Assembly: GCA_964017145.1 (NCBI GenBank)
Contig: OZ024844.1
Coordinates: 3,844,001 to 3,908,000, forward strand
DNA from: Agrocybe praecox
Taxonomy: Eukaryota > Basidiomycota > Agaricomycetes > Agaricales > Agrocybaceae
DNA length: 64,000 nucleotides
Reading direction: 5' to 3'
The notes under the pieces were generated by a model. It was not told the DNA's origin, did not search any database, and saw nothing but the letters and a program-made list of their open reading frames with translations. The translations under genes and the position numbers were made by a program. This document shows, piece after piece, positions 23,201-34,951 of the stretch (position 1 is its first letter; the number at the start of each line of letters is the position of its first letter).

Positions 23201-23758
23201 TGTATATGGGATGTAGAAGCTAGCAAACAGATCGGGCACACTTTGACGGGCCATCGAGATGAAGTTACCAGCGTCGCATATTCACCAATGGGAAACTTGG
23301 TCGTGTCGGGGTCGGCAGACGGTGCATTGCGCATATGGGATGTCACTCGAGGCGAGCAGGTTGGTACTCCATTGCAAGCAAATGATGGGGCGATACGTTC
23401 CGTTTCATTTTCCCCCGATGGGAAATACATAGTATCGGGCTCGCAGGGCTGCAAGATTTGGTTATGGGATGTGGAATCACGTCGACAAGTAGGCTTTCCA
23501 CTCAGCGGACATACGGATTGGATCAAGTCGGTATGTGTTTCCCTAGATGGTAGGATGCTGGTGTCTGCGTCCATGAAGGACATTCGGATATGGGACATCG
23601 AGATGGGAATTCAGATCGGACAACCTATTCGAGGGCTTTTTGGATCATTCTCATGCGTAGCACTCTCTCCTGATGGAAAGAGGATAGCGTCTGCATCTGA
23701 GGATAAAATCGTACGGATATGGGACATTGAGGAGTATGTTACATGGTCAAGTCTATAA
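20262..23758 (+). CDS. DUF2235 (Tle1-like) alpha/beta-hydrolase fused to WD40 repeats, copy 1
   Basis: Eleven exons: 20262-20498, 20558-20715, 20782-20861, 20918-20970, 21022-21062, 21129-21566, 21622-21849, 21907-22143, 22194-22474, 22537-22779, 22827-23758; 975 residues. The start of the hydrolase has NLVVSLDGTSN. Exons 3-4 join to form FLFGFSRGAF, the G-x-S-x-G nucleophile elbow. VKVHFVGVWDTVSSIG and PGTIDGMKHVCYFRHALALDE follow, all typical of DUF2235. A helical linker then leads into about seven WD40 repeats (SPDGK..VSGS.D.T..IWDVE). DUF2235 includes bacterial type VI phospholipase effectors, so a lipid-acting enzyme gated by a WD40 sensor is plausible; in fungi the role is unproven. The intron after residue W in AIAW starts with GC (20716), not GT. 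An in-frame ATG at 20145 is an alternative start. Exon 6 is about 300 bp longer than in the paralogue at 49687-53624. Confidence 0.88.
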
Positions 23759-23991
23759 CCATTTTATCCTATATTTACGTATTATTAAATTATAACTCTC
23801 AAGTAGTCGCCGGTTTTCGATCCATTTTCTCAGTATCATTCAATTATTCTCGTTTCAATCATTCCCTCTAAATAGATTATAACCGAGCCTAAATTATGAA
23901 AAGGTTGTGAATGACGTTAAAGCATGGAGAAAGGCGAGCAACGAAAGTGTCGAAATCGACTCGGACTTTCGTTGGAAGGACGAACGATGTA

Positions 23992-24753
23992 TGGTGCAAC
24001 AACCCTAGTCACCGACTATTTTGTGCAGTGGCCAATTTGGTCGGCGAAAAAATCGAAGTGATATCTTATCTTATCTATATGTTGGACGGGGATCCGGCCA
24101 ACAAATTTTTTGATATTAGCTCGTATTTAGTGGTTTTCTGATGGTGCTTACTGAGAAATACCGAGAATAAAGGGGATATATGAGTGTTTAGTCAACACAG
24201 TAACAAAACTAAAACAACGACAGAGAATTCCACGGTCGAAATAGACCTGGCGCACAGCTGCTGCTGCACGAGCACGAGAAATCAAATCCACAAAAAAACC
24301 AGCTGTTTTTCAAATCCTCACAAGCTCAGGCCCCTCATGCGACACAGATTCCGACATAACTTGCTGCTGATATGGAAGTGGCAAAACCGGATGATGAGAT
24401 GGGTGGATGCTTATAAGGATGGGTTGGCTGCAAAGGAGGCCCAGCTGCGGGTGCAATCCTTCAGCTCGAAGAAATACACTTATCATCGCCGTGTTCCGGA
24501 ACGCGTGGCAGCGGTGTTTGATTAGATTAGATTATGCGCACCTTCCATATATGGGTAGTATTATATAAGCTGGCCAATTTTGACTTGGTCGGATTTTATA
24601 ACTCGCTCAGTTTTTATCCTATCGAAATTCTGTTTAGATGATCAATTCATAATGACGATTGAAAGTTTTCATATAAAGGAATAACAAATCTAAGGTTTTT
24701 TGAGAGACCTGTTTTTTTGCACAAAATAGTCGGTGACTAGGGTTGTTGCACCA
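23992..24753. mobile_element. MITE with TA target duplication (Tc1/mariner-like ends)
   Basis: Perfect 36-bp inverted repeats start TGGTGCAACAACCCTAGTCA and end TTTTGTGCA. They are flanked on both sides by TA (23990-23991 and 24754-24755). The 762-bp element has no coding frame of note. TA duplication points to the Tc1/mariner superfamily. It lies about 230 bp after the DUF2235-WD40 gene. Confidence 0.82.
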
Positions 24754-24769
24754 TAGCAGTGTAATCCGA

Positions 24770-24945
24770 ACTGGTCTGATTAGATTAGATCCTGTACAGA
24801 TATGTGACCACGACGCGTACATATTACATAGCCGAATAGATCATCCTTTGACCATTAGTACTGCCGTCGTGCGAGGCTGCTCGACGCGCTTCCGACTCGC
24901 CCAGCTACGTCCCTAGCTGCATCCTGGACCGCTCCAACGGGGGGA
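24770..24945 (+). repeat. dispersed repeat, copy 2
   Basis: Same-orientation partner of 19490-19680 (GATTAGATTAGAT, CACGACGCGTACAT, CATCCTTTGAC, CGCTCCAACGG). It starts right after the TA-flanked MITE. Origin unknown; it could be the degenerate edge of an older element. Confidence 0.55.
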
Positions 24946-24949
24946 TCTG

Positions 24950-27900
24950 GACGAATTAAGTATTCATTACCTCAAGGTAATAGTTGCAACTTCAACTTTG
25001 CTAGGGCTCTCCCTATCGATACGAAGCAGTAAACCGGTGGAAGCGTCGCTGTTGTTGGTTAGGGAGGGTGATGCCAAGCATTGGACCAAAACTTTTATTA
25101 TTACATAATTATGACAGGGGTACCTTTCTGTTTCACAGCAAGGCAATTCAAGCCAAATTCAAGCTTCATGCATCATGCATCATGTGGCACATGTGCTGTT
25201 CCTTCCTTGTGATGGTAATGTTTCTAATTCCTTTGATTATTCTCAGCTGAGGCGCTGAACGGTATGTCTCCACTTGACTCAAATGGAATGTTTGACTTAC
25301 TTATGATTCTCTTTTCAGGGCTCCGGCATGAGGATTGGATTCCCCTTCCGTATGCCCTGTTGTTGTCTAACGACCCTTTCGCGGAATTATGGGCAACTGC
25401 CAGTCCTATCTGTCCTAGATACGAACGTGGCTGATCGATATTCTTGATGCTCGGATCTGAGATCTCACAAAGTCACCGTTCGATGTTCGATTTCTAGAGT
25501 ATAGGCGTCACGAAATGGATTACAACAAGCCGTATGCGCTTTCTGCCTCAGCGCCATCGGGAATGGGGGAGGGAAAAGGGGAAATAACGAATAACGACAA
25601 TGTAGCTACCAGACAACCCTCCGTTGCCTCGTCCTCGTATTGGTATCAGCCTATTACGGTGGAAGCCCCGCCAGCCATTGGACTCACTAGGTGGTCAAAT
25701 TACGGTGCATCCGAAACAACAGCTTCGAGGTCAACCGTGCTTTCGTCCAATATCATGTTTTCTTACTCGTCCAGATCTTGAACGTTCGCCATGGCCAGGG
25801 AATACAAAATTAACGGGAGGATGGGGTTGGCATGGATGTTTGGTGCTGCCACCTAGTCTGCTTCCAAAGCTGTTGGGGACGATAGGCTGGTGATGCTCAT
25901 GGGTTGGGCTGGGGTGGATACATTACCACATGGTAGTGTGGGATTATCGATTATCGATTAACACGAAGACTTTCTGCTCTTCCCTGCCGATCAACGCAAC
26001 CCATTCCACCACGACCACAAGAAGCACCTGTTTTAACGACGAAGACGTTGACGAACATTGAGCTTTCCGTGGGTCTACTCAGCACATGGCCACGAACGCA
26101 AAGAAGGGCTCGACGTCTCATACAACCACCCAGGGTGCAATATGCTTTTTGGGGAAGACAGGAGGGAGCCCGGAGGAGGTGATGATGCGTATGCGTTGGA
26201 CATTGTGGCAGTGGGGAAATATCAACCAGCGCAGCAGTTTCCGTTCGCCCTGCCCAATGCTGTTAACATCAACCTAATCAATCACGAAGGCCGTGAATGT
26301 CTATTGGAGCAACGACTCAAAAGACGACCATTGTGGTAGACGCTAATTTTGATTCTGACAGTTTTGGAGCCGGTTTCTCCGTTAATCTAGCATCTCGAGG
26401 ATGAAATGCAACGGTCGGCACACTACCTTGGGGCTGGATAGTGATAATCATGTCGGTGTTTGGGTTGGAGCTCCGTCCGAACGCTCACAGAACAAGAATG
26501 GGCAGGCTTTGAGGGCGCACGACGAAAGGAATGATACTCCGCGTATGTTGAGTAAGCTTATGGATGATGTCAGGGTAAAGACAAGTAACAGGAAAGACGG
26601 TTTAGTGCGTTTTTCTTCTTTTTCTTCTTTTTCTTCTTAATTCTATCTTTCTAATATTCTTTTGTTTTTTGTTAGTGCCCCCTATTTTATTTTATTTCTA
26701 CTTTAAAGCAGTTTATCCTCGGGTCATGGCACGAGCGTACTTGAGAAACCGGATTTTCTTTCATCAAAAGCAGGCCGCTTCTGCCTTGTAAGCATTAAAA
26801 GAGCTGGAGGAGGTGCCCATCATCGCCACATACATATGCATCATCCATCATCGAAGGATCATCCTGTCCACACCGTTTCTGGGGATATTGGTGCTAATGG
26901 GGTTCAGGGTGGGGTGGCTCATTTGAAAGAGAAGGTCTTACCAGGCGGTTCCGGGTATCAGAGGATGCTATTTCAAATGTCGTTCATCAATAATGCAAAA
27001 CGGGTGCCAGTGGGGGTTGGGAAAGCAGCAGAGGGCATCAACGAGTTCATTTTCGAACTGCGGTAAAAGCACATTCATTGATCATCCGTGTGTTCAAGTG
27101 ATAATCCATCAAGCGCAGTAGCAGGTTGTCCACTGATGACGGAGGGGTTGAGTCTAGAAGGCGGCGTGCTATGTGATAAACATCTAAAGAAAAAGACGGT
27201 GATCGGTTTGTTTGGAATATTTACGTTAAATTATAACCATAAGAAATACAGTCGATTATCTCTTAACCACCGGGCTGTGAGAGAATTCCCTTGCAAAACC
27301 TATGGTGTTTTCATCAGAAATGGTATGGACTATGGGTTATGAGGGGTTTATGGGTTGTGGGTTGGGTTTCCCTGCGAACTCACTTGGTGGGTCGAGAATG
27401 TCGTGGGTAATAAGAGGTTATGGGGTTTGATTGTTATTATGGGTTAAGAGAGCTTCGACAGCACTAGCTTGCTTGATAGAAGATTCAATTCAACCCTCAG
27501 GGTATGTATGTTTATAATACTCTATGCCGGACTCCGAAGCCCGTAAAATTGTACTCGAAAACCCTGAATCAAAGCTTCTCTGATATACATGTTATTTTCG
27601 GGGGGACAATAACTTCCATAATGATGCCCAATCACGCATGGTTTTTTACTTAAAGTGGGGAGAGCTCTGAGGAGACCCTGTTGTGATGCCACCATATTAC
27701 CCCTACCCCCACCCCGCTTGATTCATTCCAATATGTTGTCGTCGTCCCAACATTTTCAAAATTCTACCATATCGTTTCAAAAATCGGTAATCACTGGTGC
27801 TTTGCATTCTACGTATATGACTATATTTCTATTTGGTACGTTCGTGATATGCCTTTTAGCGAAATGGTTTCGATAAGTTGTACGTACATAGGTGGATATC

Positions 27901-28300
27901 TTGGCCTGTGGATGTTCACAGTCATGGTTTATTGTAAGTCAAGTGCTTGGGGGTATAAAATAGGTAATATGTTGATTCTGATATAGCAATCAAGTCGAAA
28001 TCACGGTGGCATACGATCACTTTCATTCTCACAATCCTCTTTCTCATTACGTCTGGTCAGGTTCTCGCTCAATGGTGTATCATTATGATCGCTATCTCGG
28101 CAGGTACCCATGTTACAGTGTATCGTATACAACGATTAAAAGAGGCACTACAGTGTAGCATATCTAACGGGTTCACAGATTTCTGTAAACCTTTCTATCT
28201 AGGGGATACGGATTAGGAAAGGGGGAGATATTAGGTAATGAGGGGGATGGTAGGGTATGGTAGGGGAACCGGGTGGTGTATATAGGGTATATATTTGGCA
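24950..28300. other. gene-poor stretch with no recognisable gene
   Basis: About 3.3 kb. Several plus-strand frames of 60-95 codons occur (25515-25781, 26058-26339, 26836-27066), rich in Gly/Asn/Val, but they carry no domain I recognise, do not join by splicing and have stops between them. They may be chance or decayed coding DNA. T-rich TTCTTC repeats occur near 26610-26640. Confidence 0.4.
27330..27455 (-). mobile_element. truncated copy of the MITE family found at 54297-54838
   Basis: In reverse complement this stretch shares CTCTTAACCCATA, CACCAAGT-GAGTTCGCAGGGAAA and repeated AACCCATAACCCC motifs with the left half of the element at 54297. No right end or target duplication was found here. 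Confidence 0.5.
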
Positions 28301-28699
28301 GCACGCGTTGATACGACTGGTGTTCGGCTGTGACTGAATTTTAACCAAGTATCTATCCTACTTAATTTTCGGCATAATAAACACGTTTATTATTAAGTCT
28401 ACATAAGTACAGAGCGAGGATAGCTACATGTTTGGCTAGGGGAAACCATTCTACGAACCCTAGGACGAACCTTACGAATGCTAGAGTTAGTTATAGTAGT
28501 TCCTCGGAAATGCGTGGAACGCTTTAACAGCGATGCAGCAGGATCAAAGGCTCCTAGGATAATATTCAACCATCAGGAATGTAAGCTAGAGCCTGCTGAT
28601 AATAAGCTTAAACGGCACTATAGCCACTTATTATTATGCAGTGCGCGATGCGTCCACATCTACCTAATATGGAAACGGAAAGTTCCCACCATATGAAAG

Positions 28700-29860
28700 T
28701 ACATGTAAACTACTGCCAACGTTCCTAGGAACACTAACTCAAGGCGGTAGGACTAATCCTAGCATTAACAAAGTACATTACTGGTCCCTAGGAACATAGT
28801 GGGCACTATGCAAACGACGAGACAAGCACTAGTAATGTCAATTAGGACTTGCCGACGTCTGCTCGAGTCAGATCGCTGATAAACCTAAAAGGAGAAGTTC
28901 CTAGGAACGCTTACACATGGTCTTAAGACCCTCGGATATGCGCAGTTACCTTAAACGGCAGTTGTGGAGCCGAGGATTGTAGATCCATACGATACCACGG
29001 TACTCCGATGCTTCGGACCCTACGACGTCGATCAATGATCGTCGGCTAATGCGAATAAGCGCCCTCGGAGCGTCATGCTCGAGTCAGCGACTTGCCCAAC
29101 CATACGAACCCTTCCGAGGGTATACAAAAACACGCATGGTACCTACTGGTTGCTTATGCATCGAGTGGAGCTACCTAGCGTTAACCAATAATATTATTTC
29201 CTGTATTTTCCGAGCATTTCCGATCCGTTCCAAGTATTCCTGTATTTTCCGAGATCTAGCACTATATAAACAGCCTGTAAATTACCGTAGCACCCCAGAT
29301 AAACTAGAACCCAGTTGTCCACATTCGAGGAACGCGCATTGAGTTGCAAACTCCTAGGATCGACCTTTGGTACCTAATAAATCTCCGCGAGAGTTGGTTT
29401 TATTGAACAGACTACCTACCGTGTCATTTGAGCATCTTGGCGTTAGTTGAGCGACTTGAGTTAACTTGTAGAGTTCTCGAGGAACCTAAATAAACGTATT
29501 GGGATAAAGTTTCCTCTGTCTTAAGTGACATAAAGCTTAATACCCGCCTAAGTGGCAAGAATTGTCTAAGTGACGCCTAAGTGGCCCGTTCCGAGGGATA
29601 AGTTCCCTGCCTAAGTGGCAAATTGTCTAAGTGACGCCTAAGTGGCCCGTTTAGGATTGAGTCCCCTTTCTAAGTGATTAAAAGACTTTGGATTAAGTAT
29701 CCAGCCTAAGTGGCGAACTACCTACACACTACATCTTGTGGAAACACATTAAATCTACGTTTACACTTTCCGAGGAACTTCGCTTTGTGCGTAAGCTACT
29801 CAAACACTTGTGATCTTCGATCCTAGGAAACGTTCTGTTGCATTGGAGAGCGTATCTTTA
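28700..29860. repeat. cluster of TTCCTAGGAA-type palindromes and a 60-bp tandem repeat
   Basis: The palindrome GTTCCTAGGAAC or close variants recur at about 28714, 28778 and 28896, with looser forms to 29830. At 29540-29670 two copies of a unit of about 60 bp follow each other, each built from CCTAAGTGGC, TTGTCTAAGTGAC and CCTAAGTGGCCCG. A TATATAAA sequence lies at about 29263. The make-up could suit a decayed LTR or other retroelement edge, but I could not find paired LTRs, so no class is assigned. Confidence 0.45.
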
Positions 29861-30537
29861 GAGAGAAAACATAATTAACGACGCGTATCGCGTATCCCTC
29901 CCACGAAAGAACTAATCACATTGATTGGGTTTTGTTTCGGAGTACATACAAAGTACAAATTGTACATACACACTCAACCCCGCAGCAAGCACCTTAGCGT
30001 GTAGGGGTACCAGAGTAAATAGAAAAATTAGTACCCGAAAATTCGGGGGTAGGATGGGGTGGGGCAGACATAAAAACGCGGTCGCAGGGCGCGTATTTAG
30101 GGCCCAAAACACGCGGGGTATTTATGGGTAATCCTGGGGGGCTGGGGGGGATATAGAACAGTAGATATGCAGTTTAAATGCATCGTAAAATAGCGAAAAA
30201 TGCATTCAGAAATGGGTGAAATTTCGGTGCGTAAACACGCGGTTTTTTTTTCAAATAATAGTACGCGCCGTGTCTATGCACATATAAATCCAAAAATAAC
30301 CCAAAAAGACTGCGTGTTTCGCTGCTAAAAAATTGTTCTGCTGCCGGTGCAATATCCTTGGTATATAATAGCACTGTGTAGTAGATAGTACGCGAGTCGT
30401 ACTTGCCCGCACCGCGTCTTTGACACGGTAATTGAGGATACATGTCCATACACATGAAACAGAGAAAATAACCACAATATTCCGCGTGTTTGGCTGCTTA
30501 AAATGCAAATAATTGTGAAATATGTACCAGAAATACG

Positions 30538-31080
30538 TCATGTAGATCACCACGCGATTTGCTCAAATCCGCATCTTTTAAAATATTTTTTAGTGCAGAC
30601 AGCAGAAGCATGTAGTGTTTAATGTAGAGCATGACACAGCTCGCTCAAATCCGCGTCTTTTGAAATATTTTTTATATTACAGAAAATAGAAGCGCATAGT
30701 ACCCAATGTAGATCATGATGCGGTGCGCTCAAATCCGCGTCTTTCAAAATAGTTTTTATATTACAAGCAGTGGAAGCGCGTCGTGCTCAATGTAGAGCAT
30801 GATGCGGTTCGCTCAACCTCACGTCTTTTGAGATATTTTCTATATTAAAAGCAACGGAAGTTTGTCGTGCTTAATGTAGATAACAACACGGCTCGCTCAA
30901 ATACACGTCTTTTGACAGATTTTTATATTAAAAACAGCGGGAACGTGTAGTGCTTAATGTAGATCATGATGCTCTTCACTCAAATCCGTGTCTATTGATA
31001 TTTATGTTATACCACAAACATGTGTAGTGCTTAATGTAGATTGAGACATGTTTTGCTCATATCAACGTCAATTGAAACCT
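30538..31080 (+). repeat. 84-bp satellite array, about seven degenerate copies
   Basis: The words AATGTAGA(T/G)CATGA, GCTCAAATCCGCGTCTTTTGA and TTTTATATTA recur. The AATGTAG anchors lie at about 30538, 30621, 30705, 30789, 30873, 30956 and 31033, giving a period of 83-84 bp (77 in the last unit). Units differ by point changes and small deletions. No coding frame runs through it. Confidence 0.8.
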
Positions 31081-31719
31081 TTGAAAACAAGTAACATATG
31101 TAATTTAAATGTGTAAATAAATTCCTCAATGTTTATTGCTCGATATATGTCTCTTTTTGTGTTTGAACATTTCCCAAACTTTAGGGTGCTGAAATCTGTT
31201 CCCTTGAATAATTCTACTGTATAATGACAGTAGTTTGTCAAGTACCAGTCTTCTATATGTTTTACCATTATCTATTGGCTCTATTATGTTATAAATGACA
31301 GGTCCCTTCTCTCAGAGTATATGAGTTCATCATAGTCTTTATTGTGAATGATTTATACAACTTGATCTTCATAAAATGATTGTCAATATACTGTACTGAT
31401 ATATACATATCCACATGTTAATCATGCTTTCCAACAGAGCTCTTATATCTGTACTGTGTATGAGATAGCTTGAACTTCTCATGCTGAAGTATGTTACATA
31501 TATATATATATACACACACAAATTGTATATGTATAGAACTGTCCATATGAGATAGGGATGCCTTGTCATTGCAAGCACATTTTGGGCGCCTATTTTCTTC
31601 AAATGTATATAATACCCAATGGTGACGTAGTTCTTCATGATCTGACAAGTGTACAACATAAATACTTTTAAATAAAGAAATGTAATGCGGGTAAATGAAT
31701 ACCTTACGCAACAGAGGAG

Positions 31720-31919
31720 NNNNNNNNNNNNNNNNNNNNNNNNNNNNNNNNNNNNNNNNNNNNNNNNNNNNNNNNNNNNNNNNNNNNNNNNNNNNNNNNN
31801 NNNNNNNNNNNNNNNNNNNNNNNNNNNNNNNNNNNNNNNNNNNNNNNNNNNNNNNNNNNNNNNNNNNNNNNNNNNNNNNNNNNNNNNNNNNNNNNNNNNN
31901 NNNNNNNNNNNNNNNNNNN
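31720..31919. other. assembly gap (200 N)
   Basis: A run of exactly 200 undetermined bases. The sequence on either side is AT-rich and non-coding. Any frame drawn across it is meaningless. Confidence 0.99.
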
Positions 31920-32665
31920 AAAGGGACAGCAGGTAATGGAAGGAGGATTGAGAGTGGAGAGCCTAAATGGAAGAGAAGTGCCCTTCCTGCCACTAAAACT
32001 GGATAACCGTGATCAGCACACAAACGACGTGGATGGAAGAGCCACATACCTTCTTAGAATATAGCTACCTGTTATTCCTATCTTTTGTGACGTCACGGCA
32101 CAGAACGATCCCATTCCATCGCGTTCATCACCGAGCGCCCTGGTGGGCAGTGAGTACTTGAGTGGTCAGACCAGACCGATACTGGTATTGTGTTGCTCTA
32201 ATGTTGCCAGAGGATTGTGTTGGCGGACGCGGGCATGGCAATGGCGGTGGGAAAGGGTGGAATGTTGGTGGAGGTTGAACTTAACAACCAAGGTACGACC
32301 GTGGCAAACGCGGGCTGTGTTTTGAGTTTGAAACTCCGCACAAATGTCGCAGGACCGGAGAATCAACAAAACCATGTGCGTCGGAAAATTCCCGCAGCCA
32401 CGTGATCGTATTTGTCAGTACAAGTGACAACGAAACTTTGCTTCTTGAACTCTTCCCCCCATTTCTCCAGCAACACGTCCATGGACGACTTTGGATGAAG
32501 CACCCAGGTCAATCCGCACTCAAGATACCCCTCTTTTACAGTCTGCACCTGTTACAGAGTCTGTCTGGGCCCCCAGGAGAACAAATGATTAATATGTAAG
32601 TAATTTTTGGGATTTGAACTGGTATAGTAAAGCTTTCGCTTTTTTTTTCCCCTCTTATTCCGAAA
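31920..32665. other. non-coding stretch after the gap
   Basis: About 740 bp with only short frames on both strands and no recognised domain. A T-run at 32640-32648 precedes the hairpin cluster. Confidence 0.35.
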
Positions 32666-32763
32666 TTTCAACGGCATTCAACGGTTGATCGCGTTTAATG
32701 CCGTTTAATCATTTGTCCTGATTAAACGGCGTTGAACGCAGTCAACCGTTCAACGCTGTTGAC
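32666..32763. repeat. large imperfect hairpin 1
   Basis: The left arm (32666-32711) and right arm (32719-32763) pair over about 38 bp with few mismatches. Blocks shared in reverse complement include GCCGTTTAATCA and ACGGTTGA. The loop is about 7 bases. Confidence 0.75.
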
Positions 32764-32803
32764 TTGTTTCTTTCGGATTAAACGGCGTTGAATGTTTCAT
32801 CCC

Positions 32804-32876
32804 GTTTAATGATTCAATCAAGGTTGAGCGGCGTTGAACAGTTCAACGTGGTTGAACCTTGATTGAATCATTAAAC
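32804..32876. repeat. large imperfect hairpin 2
   Basis: A 73-bp near-palindrome. The outer 22 bp of each arm (starting GTTTAATGATTCAATCAAGG) match perfectly, the next few bases mismatch, and GTTGAAC pairs at the centre. It uses the same words (GTTTAAT, GTTGAACG) as hairpin 1. Confidence 0.85.
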
Positions 32877-33039
32877 ATGTTCACTCTCATTCAACCATTC
32901 AATGCGGTTGAATTTCCTTTTTTTCGGGTGTAATAGTAAGCTTTAATATATTTTGGTATTAGGTGTTAGTCTGCTGTATACGTAGCTACTATTTTTTGTT
33001 TTTAATATAATGTATGTTTTGCTCTGATTGTAATTTTGT

Positions 33040-33122
33040 TTAAGAAACTATTGTTTAAACACTTGTTTAAGAGTCTCGGCCGTTTAAACACCCGTTTAAG
33101 AATTTTGGATGTTTAAACGGAT
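33040..33122. repeat. GTTTAAAC/GTTTAAG repeat cluster
   Basis: Within about 80 bp the motifs TTGTTTAAG, GTTTAAACAC, CCGTTTAAACACCC, GTTTAAGAA and GTTTAAACGG alternate. GTTTAAAC is itself a palindrome. It may belong with the hairpin cluster just upstream. Confidence 0.45.
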
Positions 33123-34951
33123 TTCTATCCGAAAGGCTTTTATTTAATCGAAACAGAACCAGTTTCATCCTTGAAGAAAATTCGCACGTCTATCCAATTG
33201 ACAGCTCCTCGTACATGGCTGAAGGAATATCGAATGAGAAAGTAGTTTAATTCAACGAGAGACGAGTGTGTACGGATATTGGACGTATTTTTCGCGTGTC
33301 GCCGAAATGCCGTACATCAATTCATAACGCGGCATAAGGGGCAGGGTACTTTGGACGCGCTGTAGGGGAAATCATTGCCGCGTCATTGACACGCTATAGA
33401 GCAGTTCGAAAATGAAACTGCCGCTATATAGTATATACAGTATATATGCCATGTACATAGTTCTTCTATCACCTGAAAAATCCTCTCTCTTATATCAATC
33501 TTCAAAGTGGGTCGATCAAACCCAAATCAAACTTTAAAAATCAAATATTTGGATCATTTTGACCAGATTATAAGTATTATTATATGACTTAAATGTATTG
33601 ACCAAGATGATTACTCGACTACGTATTCTCACTTGAGCGAGGTAATCAATCCTGTTCATGATCTCTCGGGTCAACTCTTGTTTAATATTATCACTTTAAG
33701 CTAGAATTTTGCAAGGATTTGTATTCAATTTGCCGAGAAAATGGGCTTAGACGTCTTTACTCCATTTTACAATTAAACGCTCTCTAAGTAATAAGACGTA
33801 TGTAGAAAGCCATTATACTATCTTTTGACCTTAAATTATCTACACTGCTCTGGCATTTCCAAAGAAAATGTGTGACGCGCCCTTGGCGCGCAACAGACTC
33901 CAGCTTGCCGGTTGCCTCGGCAGCAACGCTTCCGTGACGCGGCAAAGATCGGCAGTGACGCGTTGACGCGCCGTACAGAGATTTGATGGTCTTTCGTATC
34001 ATAAAAATATGACTTTTTTTCACATTATCTGGTGCCTACGGTGGTCTTTATACTGTAGTAAAACATGCACGGGATACAGATTAGTGTTCTGAAAGATAAA
34101 CATCAAGTTATGTAACTTTCGCTAGCGCGTCACTTGTCCCTTGCCCCGGCATAAGTACTGTGGGAACGATTTATTTTTGATCAAAATGATCAAGTTGCGC
34201 AAAGTTTGAACCAACTACCACGCTCCCATCCTTGATTTTCCTTGCTTTCCATACCCTAGAACGACATGCATCAGCTTCCAATTATTCCGGTTAAACTTCA
34301 GCTTCAACACCTGATCTTGAAACAGGTCGTACGGACCTTGCAAACGACTCGGACTTTGTCGAAGATGGTTGTGTTGACAAACCTCACCGCTTGCCATTCC
34401 CACACAGTGTGGCGGCACCTGGTCTTTGACGTTGGTATGTAAGGACCCATGGAAATACTGCCGCGCCCGTTGGAAATATTCTCCTGCGAGTCGCCAATTC
34501 TGGAAGAGTTGATACTCGGTGGCGACATTGGCGGCATTGACGTTCAATACGACGACTTCTTTGAGTTTGAGCAAGAAATTGGCACCGCTGACGATCTTGT
34601 TACCACACTAAACACGATCGTGATCTCTGGTTTCTGGTTCCTGCATTTAGCCATCCATTCCACTGTCAGCCAATGGTTCCTCTTATTCCTGGCGCCTATT
34701 CCACATTTCTTTATAACCCGCAAAATGGGGGTTATAGAGAATGTCATTCTCTAATGCATGTGCATTCCAAACATAAAAAAATTCCTCAGCGTCAGAAAAC
34801 AGCGGCACGATAATGAGCACAGCACCAAGGAGATTGTACTAGAGAAGAAAAAAAGTTGAACTTTGGTGGATGGAATATGGAGAGGTGTCGATACGGTTGA
34901 TTCTAAGTGTGGCGATACAAAATCGAAAGGCCTATGGTGCAGGTAGGCACA
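33123..34951. other. gene-poor AT-rich region with one possible gene remnant
   Basis: About 1.8 kb between the repeat cluster and the KDZ element. Apart from the leucine-rich fragment noted at 34449, I see nothing that I can support. Confidence 0.35.
34449..34640 (+). pseudogene. leucine-rich (F-box/LRR-like) fragment
   Basis: The plus-strand frame reads PRPLEIFSCESPILEELILG and then an acidic stretch, a pattern frequent in basidiomycete F-box/LRR proteins. The frame upstream (from about 34266) has similar leucine spacing but is separated by a stop. No F-box or continuing exon is found. Likely a decayed fragment, possibly chance. Confidence 0.28.

Noticed and set aside
28300..29900. LTR retrotransposon
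   Set aside because: No matching second LTR, primer-binding site or gag/pol coding sequence was found.
31418..32047. Long frames across the assembly gap
   Set aside because: Most of their length is undetermined bases.
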